Translations under genes and position numbers: made by a program
DNA from: an uncultured Rhodanobacter sp.
GTDB taxonomy: Bacteria; Pseudomonadota; Gammaproteobacteria; Xanthomonadales; Rhodanobacteraceae
Reading direction: 5' to 3'
Length of the DNA stretch: 5,939 nt
Assembly: GCA_937906285.1 (NCBI GenBank)
Contig: CALCWL010000273.1
Location: forward strand, 1-5,939
Shown here: one piece after another, positions 1 through 5,313 of the stretch
Layout: the number at the start of each line of letters is the position of its first letter
Numbering within the stretch: the stretch's first letter is position 1
Notes under the pieces: generated by a model
Told to the model about the DNA's origin: nothing
Databases searched by the model: none
Seen by the model: only the letters and a program-made list of their open reading frames with translations

Positions 1-516
1 CACGGCGCCGGCACCTTCATCGCCGAGCGCATCGTCAAGCCGATGTCGCGGCTGACCAGCTTCACCGAGGACCTGCGCGAGCGCGGCCTGCGCCCGCGTT
101 CGGAGTTCTTCGAGCGGGTGATCGGCGAGGTGACGCCGGAGGAGTCGATGGCGATGAACCTCTCGCCCGGCTCGCTGGTGGTGCGCCTGCATCGTCTGCG
201 TTATGGCCAGGATGAGCCGCTGGCGATCGAGCGCAGCGTGGTGCCGGCCAGCGTGCTGCCTGATCCGATGCTGGTGCGCGACTCGCTGTACGAGGCCCTG
301 GAACAACTCGGCTGCCGCCCGCGCCGCGCGCTGCAGCGCCTGCGCGCGGTGTCGCTGAACGCGCAGCAGGCGCGGCTGCTGCACGTGGCGGTGGGCAGCG
401 CCGGGCTGAACATCGAACGGCGCAGCTTTCTCGACGACGGCCGCGTGGTCGAGTTCACCACCTCCTGGTACCGCGGCGACATCTACGATTTCGTCGCCGA
501 ATTGCACACCGACTGA
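1..516 (+). CDS. GntR/HutC-family transcriptional regulator, C-terminal part (5' truncated by window)
   Basis: The reading frame is open from base 1 and ends at TGA 514-516, giving 171 visible residues. The gene starts upstream of the window. The first residues, HGAGTFIAER, match the end of a GntR winged helix-turn-helix, where a G-x-GTF/Y-V/I motif forms the wing tip. The rest (about residues 20-171) looks like a UTRA effector-binding domain: the LRERGLRPRSEF entry, the LSPGSLVVRLHRLRYGQDEPLAIERSVVP strand pattern, and the ending FLDDGRVVEFTTSWYRGDIYDF. UTRA regulators of the NagR (YvoA)/NagQ/HutC group bind sugar phosphates or small metabolites. The GlcN-6-P deaminase gene begins 9 nt downstream and nagA follows, so this is probably the local repressor of amino-sugar catabolism responding to GlcNAc-6-P or GlcN-6-P. 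The specific ligand is inferred from context. No operator is visible because the promoter lies upstream. The ATG at 43 is internal, not the start. Confidence 0.9.
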   Translation, partial: HGAGTFIAERIVKPMSRLTSFTEDLRERGLRPRSEFFERVIGEVTPEESMAMNLSPGSLVVRLHRLRYGQDEPLAIERSVVPASVLPDPMLVRDSLYEALEQLGCRPRRALQRLRAVSLNAQQARLLHVAVGSAGLNIERRSFLDDGRVVEFTTSWYRGDIYDFVAELHTD

Positions 517-520
517 AGGA
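515..520 (+). promoter_or_regulatory. Ribosome binding site of the SIS deaminase gene
   Basis: GAAGGA lies 5 nt before the ATG at 526 and overlaps the TGA stop (514-516) of the upstream regulator gene. The arrangement supports the 526 start and suggests translational coupling between regulator and deaminase in one transcript. Confidence 0.7.
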
Positions 521-525
521 CACGC

Positions 526-1557
526 ATGAACGCCAGCGACACCCTGATGTTCCGCGAAGCGCGCGAATCGGCCGCGGTGGTGGCGCGCCAGTTCGCCGCC
601 AACGAAACGGTGGTGAATGCACTGGCGCGGTCGCTGCGCGAGACGCCGCCGCGCTTCATCGTCACCTGCGCGCGCGGCAGCTCGGACCACGCCGCGGCCT
701 ATGCCAAATACGTGTTCGAGACGCAGCTGGGCCTGGCCACGGCCTCGGCGTCACCGTCGGTGAGTTCGGTGTACGCCGCCGAACAGCAATGGCAGGGCGC
801 GTTGTTCATTGCCATTTCGCAATCGGGCAAGAGCCCCGACCTGCTGCGCACCGCGGAGGCGGCGAAGCGTGTCGGTGCGCGCGTGGTGGCGCTGGTCAAC
901 GTGGCCGATTCGCCGCTGGCCGCGCTGGCCGACACCGTGATTCCGCTGCACGCCGGGCCCGAGCGCAGCGTGGCGGCGACCAAGAGCTACCTCGCCGCGC
1001 TGGCCGCGGTGCTGCACCTGTGCGCGCGCTGGAGCGGCGACGCCGAACTCAACGCGGCGCTGCCGGCCCTGTCCGACGCCTTGCGCAACGGCTGGGACGT
1101 GGACTGGTCGTCACTGAGCGAGGGCCTGGTCGGCGCGCACAACCTGTTCGTGGTCGGTCGCGGTTTCGGTCTCGGCATCGCGCTGGAGGCGGCGCTGAAG
1201 TTCAAGGAAACCTGCGGCCTGCACGCCGAGGCATTCAGCGCGGCCGAGGTGAAGCACGGTCCGATGGCGCTGGTCGGGCCGGATTTCCCGGTGCTGTGTT
1301 TCGCCCAGGACGACGACACCCTGGCCGGCACGCTGGCGGTGGCGCGCGAATTCCGCGGTCGCGGCGCGCAGGTGTTCGTCGCCGCGCCGGGCCAGCACGG
1401 CCCCGGCACGCTGCCGGTGGCCGGTGGCTTGCCGGCGCTGTGCACGCCGCTGCTGATCATCCAGAGCTTCTACCGCGCCGCCAGCGAGCTTGCGCTGCGC
1501 CGCGGTTTCAACCCCGACGTGCCGCCGCATCTGAACAAGGTCACGGAGACGGTTTGA
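526..1557 (+). CDS. nagB-II: SIS-domain glucosamine-6-phosphate deaminase (NagB-II type)
   Basis: This 343-residue protein has two tandem SIS (sugar isomerase) domains resembling the isomerase half of GlmS but without the glutamine amidotransferase domain. Domain 1 (about residues 40-170) has the phosphosugar-binding motifs CARGSSDHAA (48-57), ISQSGKSPDLL (97-107) and ERSVAATKSY (146-155). Domain 2 (about 195-330) has VVGRGFGLGIALEAALKFKE (209-228) and AEAFSAAEVKHGP (234-246). E221, K225, E228, H233 and H244 align by constant spacing with E. coli GlmS E481, K485, E488, H493 and H504, so the ring-opening and isomerisation machinery looks intact. The tail NPDVPPHLNKVTETV carries the conserved C-terminal Lys (K338). 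Without a glutaminase domain, and next to nagA, the likely cytoplasmic reaction is GlcN-6-P to fructose-6-P plus NH3. This is a non-homologous replacement for classical hexameric NagB. Other SIS sugar-phosphate enzymes (AgaS-like, FrlB-like) are less likely because of the nagA neighbour. It is probably co-transcribed with the upstream regulator. Confidence 0.88.
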   Translation: MNASDTLMFREARESAAVVARQFAANETVVNALARSLRETPPRFIVTCARGSSDHAAAYAKYVFETQLGLATASASPSVSSVYAAEQQWQGALFIAISQSGKSPDLLRTAEAAKRVGARVVALVNVADSPLAALADTVIPLHAGPERSVAATKSYLAALAAVLHLCARWSGDAELNAALPALSDALRNGWDVDWSSLSEGLVGAHNLFVVGRGFGLGIALEAALKFKETCGLHAEAFSAAEVKHGPMALVGPDFPVLCFAQDDDTLAGTLAVAREFRGRGAQVFVAAPGQHGPGTLPVAGGLPALCTPLLIIQSFYRAASELALRRGFNPDVPPHLNKVTETV

Positions 1558-1564
1558 GCATGCC

Positions 1565-1633
1565 GTAGGGCGGGCACTGCCCGCCGGCCTTTATTTTCGC
1601 GTGACGGGGAGCGGCGGGCAGTGCCCGCCCTAC
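1565..1633 (+). repeat. Inverted pair of REP-like palindromes (GTAG-headed, REPIN/BIME-like)
   Basis: Two perfect 21-bp arms, 1565-1585 and 1613-1633, are exact reverse complements separated by 27 nt. Each arm begins (or ends, on the other strand) with GTAG followed by the near-palindrome GGCGGGCACTGCCCGCC, which can itself fold as a short hairpin. The unit starts 7 nt after the deaminase stop and ends 44 nt before the nagA start. GTAG-headed palindromes arranged head to tail are the hallmark of REP elements mobilised by RAYT/TnpA-REP transposases; the Stenotrophomonas SMAG family has the same head. Assignment to a named family is inference. The paired unit could form a 21-bp stem in mRNA, affecting stability or partial termination between the two nag genes. 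No T-tract follows, so it is not a classical intrinsic terminator. Confidence 0.85.
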
Positions 1634-1677
1634 GAGGGTATTGCTCCTTCAGTCGCGCATCATCAACGGAATTCGCC

Positions 1678-2826
1678 ATGCTTCACGTCCTCACCCACGC
1701 CCGCGTACTCACCCCCGACGGCTGGCGCGACGACCTCGCCGTGTTGTTGGATGGCGAGCGCATCGCCGAGCTGCTGCCGCCATCCGATCCGCGCGTGCGC
1801 GATGCGCAGCGGCAGGATCTGGCCGGCGCCATGCTGCTGCCGGGCTTCATCGACGTGCAGGTCAATGGCGGTGGTGGCGTGCTGTTCAACGAGGCGCCGT
1901 CGGTGGAGACGATCCGCCGCATCGGCGCCGCGCACCGGCGCTTTGGCACCACCGGCTTCCTGCCGACCCTGATCAGCGATCGAGTCGAGGTGATGCGCGA
2001 GGCGCTGGCGGCGGTCGAGCAGGCGCTGGCCGAAGGCGTGCCGGGTCTGCTCGGCATCCATCTGGAAGGGCCGTATCTGGCGAACGCGCGCAAGGGCGTG
2101 CACGACGCGAAGTATTTCCATGCGCCCGACGCGGAGGAACTCGCCCTGCTGTGCGCGCCGCATCGCGGCATCCGGCTGGTCACGCTGGCGCCGGACCGGG
2201 TGCCGCCGGCGAGCATCCGCGCGCTGGTCGCGGCCGGCGTGATCGTTTGCGCCGGCCACACCGCGGCCGACTACGCCACCACGCGCGCCGCGCTGGATGC
2301 CGGCGTGCGCGGCTTCACGCACCTGTTCAACGCGATGACCCCGTTCGGCAGCCGCGAGCCGGGCGTGGTCGGCGCCGCGCTGGAAGATGCGGCGAGCTGG
2401 TGCGGCATCATCGTCGACGGCCATCACGTGCATCCGGCCAGCCTGCGCGCGGCGATCGCCGCGAAAGCCCGCGGCAAGATGCTGCTGGTCACCGACGCGA
2501 TGCCGCCGGTGGGCGCCGACCGCCCCGACTACGTGCTCAACGGCGAAACCATCACGGTGAAGGACGGCATCTGCCAGACCGCCGCCGGCGTACTCGCTGG
2601 CTCGGCGCTGGACATGGCCACCGCCGTGCGCAACACCGTGCAGATGCTCGGGCTGCCGCTGGACGAAGCGGTGCGCATGGCCAGCACGTATCCGGCCGAG
2701 TTCCTCGGTCTTGGCGCAAGCCACGGCCGCATCGCGGCAGGCTGCCGCGCCGACCTGGTGGTGATGGACGACGCGTCCCGCGTGCAGCAAAGCTGGATCG
2801 GCGGCGAGGAGCGGGTCGAGAAGTGA
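1678..2826 (+). CDS. nagA: N-acetylglucosamine-6-phosphate deacetylase
   Basis: This 382-residue amidohydrolase-fold enzyme hydrolyses GlcNAc-6-P to GlcN-6-P and acetate in the cytoplasm, feeding the deaminase encoded upstream. Motifs in order are LPGFIDVQVNGGGG (54-67), GIHLEGPYL with metal ligand E130 (126-134), CAGHT with H194 (191-195), FTHLFNAMTPF with H215 (213-223), DGHHVHP (247-253) and LLVTDAMPPVG with catalytic D273 (269-279). These correspond closely in position to E. coli NagA E131, H195, H216 and D273. The first metal-site motif is Q61-x-N63, as in E. coli, rather than H-x-H. This predicts a single-metal enzyme, by inference. Length is typical for the family (about 380). The start at ATG 1678 is chosen because AACGGA lies 7 nt upstream, the N-terminus MLHVLTHARVLTPDGW fits the family, and an upstream GTG at 1621 lies inside the REP repeat. 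The gene follows the deaminase after 120 nt and probably belongs to the same transcript. Confidence 0.95.
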   Translation: MLHVLTHARVLTPDGWRDDLAVLLDGERIAELLPPSDPRVRDAQRQDLAGAMLLPGFIDVQVNGGGGVLFNEAPSVETIRRIGAAHRRFGTTGFLPTLISDRVEVMREALAAVEQALAEGVPGLLGIHLEGPYLANARKGVHDAKYFHAPDAEELALLCAPHRGIRLVTLAPDRVPPASIRALVAAGVIVCAGHTAADYATTRAALDAGVRGFTHLFNAMTPFGSREPGVVGAALEDAASWCGIIVDGHHVHPASLRAAIAAKARGKMLLVTDAMPPVGADRPDYVLNGETITVKDGICQTAAGVLAGSALDMATAVRNTVQMLGLPLDEAVRMASTYPAEFLGLGASHGRIAAGCRADLVVMDDASRVQQSWIGGEERVEK

Positions 2827-2932
2827 GTGGAGAGGAGTGAAAAGTGAGAGAGAGCCGACGCCACGCCCGGATCTCGCCTTCTCTCACTCCTCACTCCACT
2901 CCGCTCACTCCTGCTCTCCTGCTCTCCTGCTC
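2825..2932 (+). repeat. Purine-rich/pyrimidine-rich low-complexity repeat forming an imperfect hairpin
   Basis: Immediately at the nagA stop the + strand is almost all purine with GAGTG/GTGAGAG words (2825-2854). After a mixed 25-nt segment it becomes pyrimidine-rich with CTCACTC and CTCC words (2879-2910). It ends in an 8-bp tandem, CTGCTCTC, about 2.75 copies at 2911-2932. The two halves are complementary: AGTGAGAGA (2843-2851) pairs with TCTCTCACT (2880-2888), and GGAGTGA (2834-2840) with TCACTCC (2891-2897). The result is a long imperfect stem around a loop of about 28 nt. It lies between nagA and the btuB promoter and could act as a transcript-end structure. No T-tract follows, so termination is only a possibility. 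Confidence 0.6.
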
Positions 2933-2934
2933 CA

Positions 2935-2963
2935 TTGCCCGAATGGCCGTCCGCCGCTACAGT
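2935..2963 (+). promoter_or_regulatory. Candidate sigma70-type promoter for the riboswitch-btuB transcript
   Basis: A -35-like TTGCCC (2935-2940, 4 of 6 consensus matches) and a -10-like TACAGT (2958-2963, 4 of 6) are separated by exactly 17 nt. A start site about 7 nt downstream would fall near 2970, where the outer P1 stem of the cobalamin riboswitch begins. That agreement is the main reason for the call. Each hexamer alone is weak. Confidence 0.5.
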
Positions 2964-2969
2964 GGCGCG

Positions 2970-3175
2970 GTTCAGGTGTCCCGACGGTTCAACGCCCGAG
3001 GGATGAAACGGGAAGCCGGTGCGTGGTGTGCAAACACCGCAAGGCCGGCGCTGCCCCCGCAACGGTAAGCGAGAGACACGAACGGCGAAGGCCACTGTGC
3101 GATGCACGGGAAGGCGCCGTTCGTGGCGAGCGGAATCACCGCCCGCCACTCGCGAGCCCGGAGACCGGCCTGGAC
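2970..3175 (+). promoter_or_regulatory. Cobalamin riboswitch aptamer
   Basis: All conserved blocks of the cobalamin riboswitch family occur in order: GGGAAGCCGGTG (3010-3021), GCTGCCCCCGCAACGGTA (3050-3067), GCCACTG (3091-3097) with GGGAAGGCG (3108-3116), and the B12 box AGCCCGGAGACCGGCCTG (3155-3172). The helices can be drawn. P1 is 2970-2976 with 3169-3175 (one G-U pair). The GCCGG/CCGGC stem is 3015-3019 with 3045-3049, and its loop carries an extra hairpin GGTGT-GCAA-ACACC (3025-3038) with a GNRA tetraloop. A perfect 11-bp arm pairs CACGAACGGCG (3077-3087) with CGCCGTTCGTG (3115-3125) and encloses the small GTGC/GCAC hairpin. GCGAG (3126-3130) pairs with CTCGC (3149-3153). The aptamer ends 135 nt before the btuB ATG. 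Cobalamin binding is expected to switch off the downstream B12 receptor gene. Confidence 0.97.
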
Positions 3176-3190
3176 GCTCCTTGGTGGCTC

Positions 3191-3246
3191 GCGGTGGGCG
3201 AGGCCGGACCACGGTCTGTCTGTCCGTCGTTCCGTCCCCGCTTTTT
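3191..3246 (+). terminator. Candidate riboswitch-controlled terminator in the btuB expression platform
   Basis: Downstream of the aptamer, GCGG (3191-3194) plus GG can pair with CC plus CCGC (3236-3241). An inner CGGAC (3205-3209) can pair with GTCCG (3222-3226). The fold is directly followed by TTTTT (3242-3246), the only T5 run in this leader. This could be the off-state terminator. The stem is interrupted and alternative pairings exist (for example ACGG 3211-3214 with CCGT 3224-3227). Translational control by hiding the ribosome binding site at 3298-3304 is therefore not excluded. Confidence 0.4.
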
Positions 3247-3297
3247 CGCCCGGCTGCCATTCCCTCTGGACATGCGGCCGTGCGCGGGTGCGCGGCG

Positions 3298-3304
3298 AAG
3301 GAAG
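3298..3304 (+). promoter_or_regulatory. Ribosome binding site deciding the btuB start
   Basis: AAGGAAG lies 6 nt before the ATG at 3311, the best Shine-Dalgarno match in the leader. An in-frame ATG at 3272 has only a weak CTGGA upstream and would add 13 Arg/Lys-rich residues. In-frame starts further upstream, around 2837, would translate through the riboswitch. Confidence 0.75.
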
Positions 3305-3310
3305 ACGAAG

Positions 3311-5176
3311 ATGAAGAAGACCTTGCTGGCCACCTTGCTGCTGGCCTGCGCGACCGGTGCCGGCGCGACCGGGCTGGACTCCTCCGGACCCGAGCGCGCC
3401 ACCGCGCTGGAGCCGGTGATCGTCACGGCCACCCGCACGCCGGTCGACATCGGCGATGCGCTGTCGTCGGTGAGCGTGATCAGCCGCGCCGACATCGAGC
3501 GGCTGCAGCCGGTGTCGATCGCCGACCTGCTGACTGGCCTGCCCGGCGTGAGCTTCGCCAACGCGGGCGGCTACGGCCAGCAGACCTCGCTGTTCCTGCG
3601 CGGCGCCAACTCCACCCACACCCTGCTGCTGGTCGATGGCGTGCGGGTGGCTTCGGTCAGCGCCGGGCTGGCCGCGTTCGAGCAGATTCCGGTGGAGCAG
3701 ATCGAACGCATCGAGATCGTGCGCGGCCCGCGCTCCAGCCTCTACGGCGCCGATGCGATCGGCGGCGTGATCCAGATCTTCACCCGCCGCGGCTCGCGCG
3801 ACGGCGGCCTCGAACCGTCGCTGGCGCTCACCGCCGGCACCGACAAGCTGTTGCGCGGCCAGCTCGGGCTGTCCGGCGGCAGCGAACACGGCTGGTACAA
3901 CCTGGCCGCGGGCAGCCAGTACACCGGCGGCATCAACACCTGCCGCGTCGGCGCCGCCGCGGCGTTCGCCGGCTGCTTTACCGACGAGCCGGACCGCGAT
4001 CCGTCGCGCAACAAGAACCTCAGCGCCAGCGGCGGCTACCGCTGGGACAACGGCGCCGAACTGACCGGCACCTGGCTGCGCAGCCTGGGCGAGGCGCATT
4101 TCGACGGCAGCTACCAGAACCGCTGGCGCACCGTGCAGCAGGTTGCCGGTTCGACCTTCGGCTTCCGTCCGCTGCAGGCGTGGAAGAGCACGCTGAGCGC
4201 GGGCCAGAACCTGGACCGCTACGACAACTACGAGAACGCGAGCTTCGTCGGCTACATCTACTCGCGCCGCGACCAGGCCTCGTGGCAGAACGACATCAAC
4301 CTGGCCGCGGACCAGCTGCTGACCCTCGGCGTCGACTGGCAGGGCGAGCAGATCGACAGCGACACCGGCTTTCTCGCCACCCGCCGCCACGACACCGGCG
4401 CGTACGCGCAGTACCAGGCCACGTTCGGGCCGAACGAGCTGGCGCTCTCCGCGCGGCGCGACAGGAACAGCCAGTACGGCCACCACGATACTGGCGCGCT
4501 GGCCTGGGGTTATCACTTCGACGACGGCGTGAAGCTCACCGCCAGCTACGGCAGCGCCTTCCACGCGCCCACCTTCAACGATCTCTACTACCCCTACGGC
4601 AGCGGCAACCCGGAGCTGAAGCCGGAGACCTCGCGCAGCGCGGAGCTGGGCCTGAGCCGGCAGCGCGATGGCTGGAACTGGGCGCTGAACGCCTACCAGA
4701 CGCGCATCGACCAGCTGATCGCGCTGGACAGCCAGTACTCCCCGCGCAACATCAGCAAGGCGCGCATCCGCGGCGTGGAGGGCCAGCTCGGCGCGCGGCT
4801 CGGCGCCTGGCGCGTGCAGGGTTACTTGACCTGGCTGCGGCCGCGCAACGAGGACGGCGGCCCGAACGACGGCAAGGTGCTGCCGCGCCGCGCCGGGCAG
4901 ACGGCGCGAATCGAGCTGGATCGGAGTTACGGCGCCTTCGATGTCGGCGCCACGTTCAATGCCGCCGGCCACCGTTACGACGACGCCGCCAACGCGCACC
5001 GGCTGGGCGGTTACGCCACCACCGACCTGCGCGCCAGCTGGCAGTTCGACCGCGCCTGGCAACTGGAGGCGCGCCTGGCCAATGCGTTCGATCGCCGCTA
5101 CGAGACGATCTGGTACTTCAACCAGCCCGGGCGCGGGTTGCTGCTGACCCTGCGCTACCGCCCCGCCGCGCGCTGA
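3311..5176 (+). CDS. btuB: TonB-dependent outer-membrane vitamin B12 (cobalamin) receptor
   Basis: This 621-residue protein (E. coli BtuB is about 614) imports cobalamin across the outer membrane using TonB-ExbBD energy. It has a signal peptide MKKTLLATLLLACATGAGA with likely cleavage after A19 (A-G-A), then a TonB box-like EPVIVTATR (34-42). The plug domain (about 43-160) has the BtuB-like segments LPGVSFANAGGYGQ (77-90), FLRGANSTHTLLLVDGVR (95-112) and VEQIERIEIVRGPRSSLYGADAIGGVIQI (128-156). The remainder is a beta-barrel of alternating aromatic strands, with late features FHAPTFNDLYYPYGSGNPELKPE and the final strand GRGLLLTLRYRPAAR. C211 and C222 sit in a probable extracellular loop and could form a disulfide. 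The protein ends in RPAAR rather than a terminal aromatic, so the usual C-terminal Phe/Tyr signal is displaced by a few residues. The gene is preceded by a cobalamin riboswitch, which strongly supports a B12 substrate over a siderophore. No btuCDF genes are in the window. Confidence 0.95.
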   Translation: MKKTLLATLLLACATGAGATGLDSSGPERATALEPVIVTATRTPVDIGDALSSVSVISRADIERLQPVSIADLLTGLPGVSFANAGGYGQQTSLFLRGANSTHTLLLVDGVRVASVSAGLAAFEQIPVEQIERIEIVRGPRSSLYGADAIGGVIQIFTRRGSRDGGLEPSLALTAGTDKLLRGQLGLSGGSEHGWYNLAAGSQYTGGINTCRVGAAAAFAGCFTDEPDRDPSRNKNLSASGGYRWDNGAELTGTWLRSLGEAHFDGSYQNRWRTVQQVAGSTFGFRPLQAWKSTLSAGQNLDRYDNYENASFVGYIYSRRDQASWQNDINLAADQLLTLGVDWQGEQIDSDTGFLATRRHDTGAYAQYQATFGPNELALSARRDRNSQYGHHDTGALAWGYHFDDGVKLTASYGSAFHAPTFNDLYYPYGSGNPELKPETSRSAELGLSRQRDGWNWALNAYQTRIDQLIALDSQYSPRNISKARIRGVEGQLGARLGAWRVQGYLTWLRPRNEDGGPNDGKVLPRRAGQTARIELDRSYGAFDVGATFNAAGHRYDDAANAHRLGGYATTDLRASWQFDRAWQLEARLANAFDRRYETIWYFNQPGRGLLLTLRYRPAAR

Positions 5177-5200
5177 TCGGCGAGGCGATGGGGAAATGCC

Positions 5201-5217
5201 GGCGGGCACTGCCCGCC
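5201..5217 (+). repeat. Third copy of the REP-like palindrome core, without GTAG head
   Basis: GGCGGGCACTGCCCGCC, 24 nt after the btuB stop, is identical to the 17-bp core at 1569-1585 between the deaminase gene and nagA. Here it is a single copy preceded by TGCC instead of GTAG and has no inverted partner nearby, so it looks like a solitary or decayed element. It forms a 7-8 bp perfect hairpin and could mark the 3' end of the btuB transcript. No T-tract follows. Confidence 0.75.
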
Positions 5218-5301
5218 GCACGACAACATCGCTCCCGAGCTTCGCATGCATGCCGCCCGTCACTGCCGTCGGACGGACGGGTGCCGTTATGCTTGGGCGC
5301 C

Positions 5302-5307
5302 AGGGAG
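5302..5307 (+). promoter_or_regulatory. Ribosome binding site supporting a GTG start of the RND gene
   Basis: AGGGAG lies 6 nt before GTG 5314. The overlapping ATG at 5312 is in another frame and is followed at once by TGA, so it cannot be the start. Confidence 0.65.
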
Positions 5308-5313
5308 ATCCAT

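Noticed and set aside
789..1568. 259-codon alternative frame overlapping the SIS deaminase
   Set aside because: It is an extremely Arg/Gly-rich shadow frame. The SIS motifs are in the 526-1557 frame.
1621..1677. GTG start for nagA at 1621
   Set aside because: It lies inside the REP repeat arm and adds 19 residues not typical of NagA. ATG 1678 has a spaced ribosome binding site.
1641..2840. 399-codon + strand frame overlapping nagA, and the 375-codon antisense frame at 1663-2790
   Set aside because: Both are Arg/His/Ala-rich shadows of nagA with no recognisable motifs. NagA carries all catalytic residues in its own frame.
3077..3125. Perfect 11-bp inverted repeat considered as an operator
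   Set aside because: It is explained as an internal helix of the cobalamin riboswitch, enclosing the conserved GCCACTG and GGGAAGGCG blocks.
2837..3310. N-terminal extension of the btuB frame from a GTG at 2837 (would give a 779-residue protein)
   Set aside because: The extension runs through the low-complexity repeat, promoter and cobalamin riboswitch. A signal peptide and a good ribosome binding site place the start at 3311.
3338..3349. Possible lipobox (LLAC, Cys13) at the BtuB N-terminus
   Set aside because: Leu at the -2 position and a very short hydrophobic core make it a poor lipobox. A normal A-G-A signal peptidase I site follows, and BtuB receptors are not lipoproteins.
5260..5293. 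Promoter for the RND gene (TATGCT at 5288-5293)
   Set aside because: No acceptable -35 hexamer occurs at 16-18 nt spacing. CCGTC/GACGG repeats nearby are short and likely chance in GC-rich DNA.
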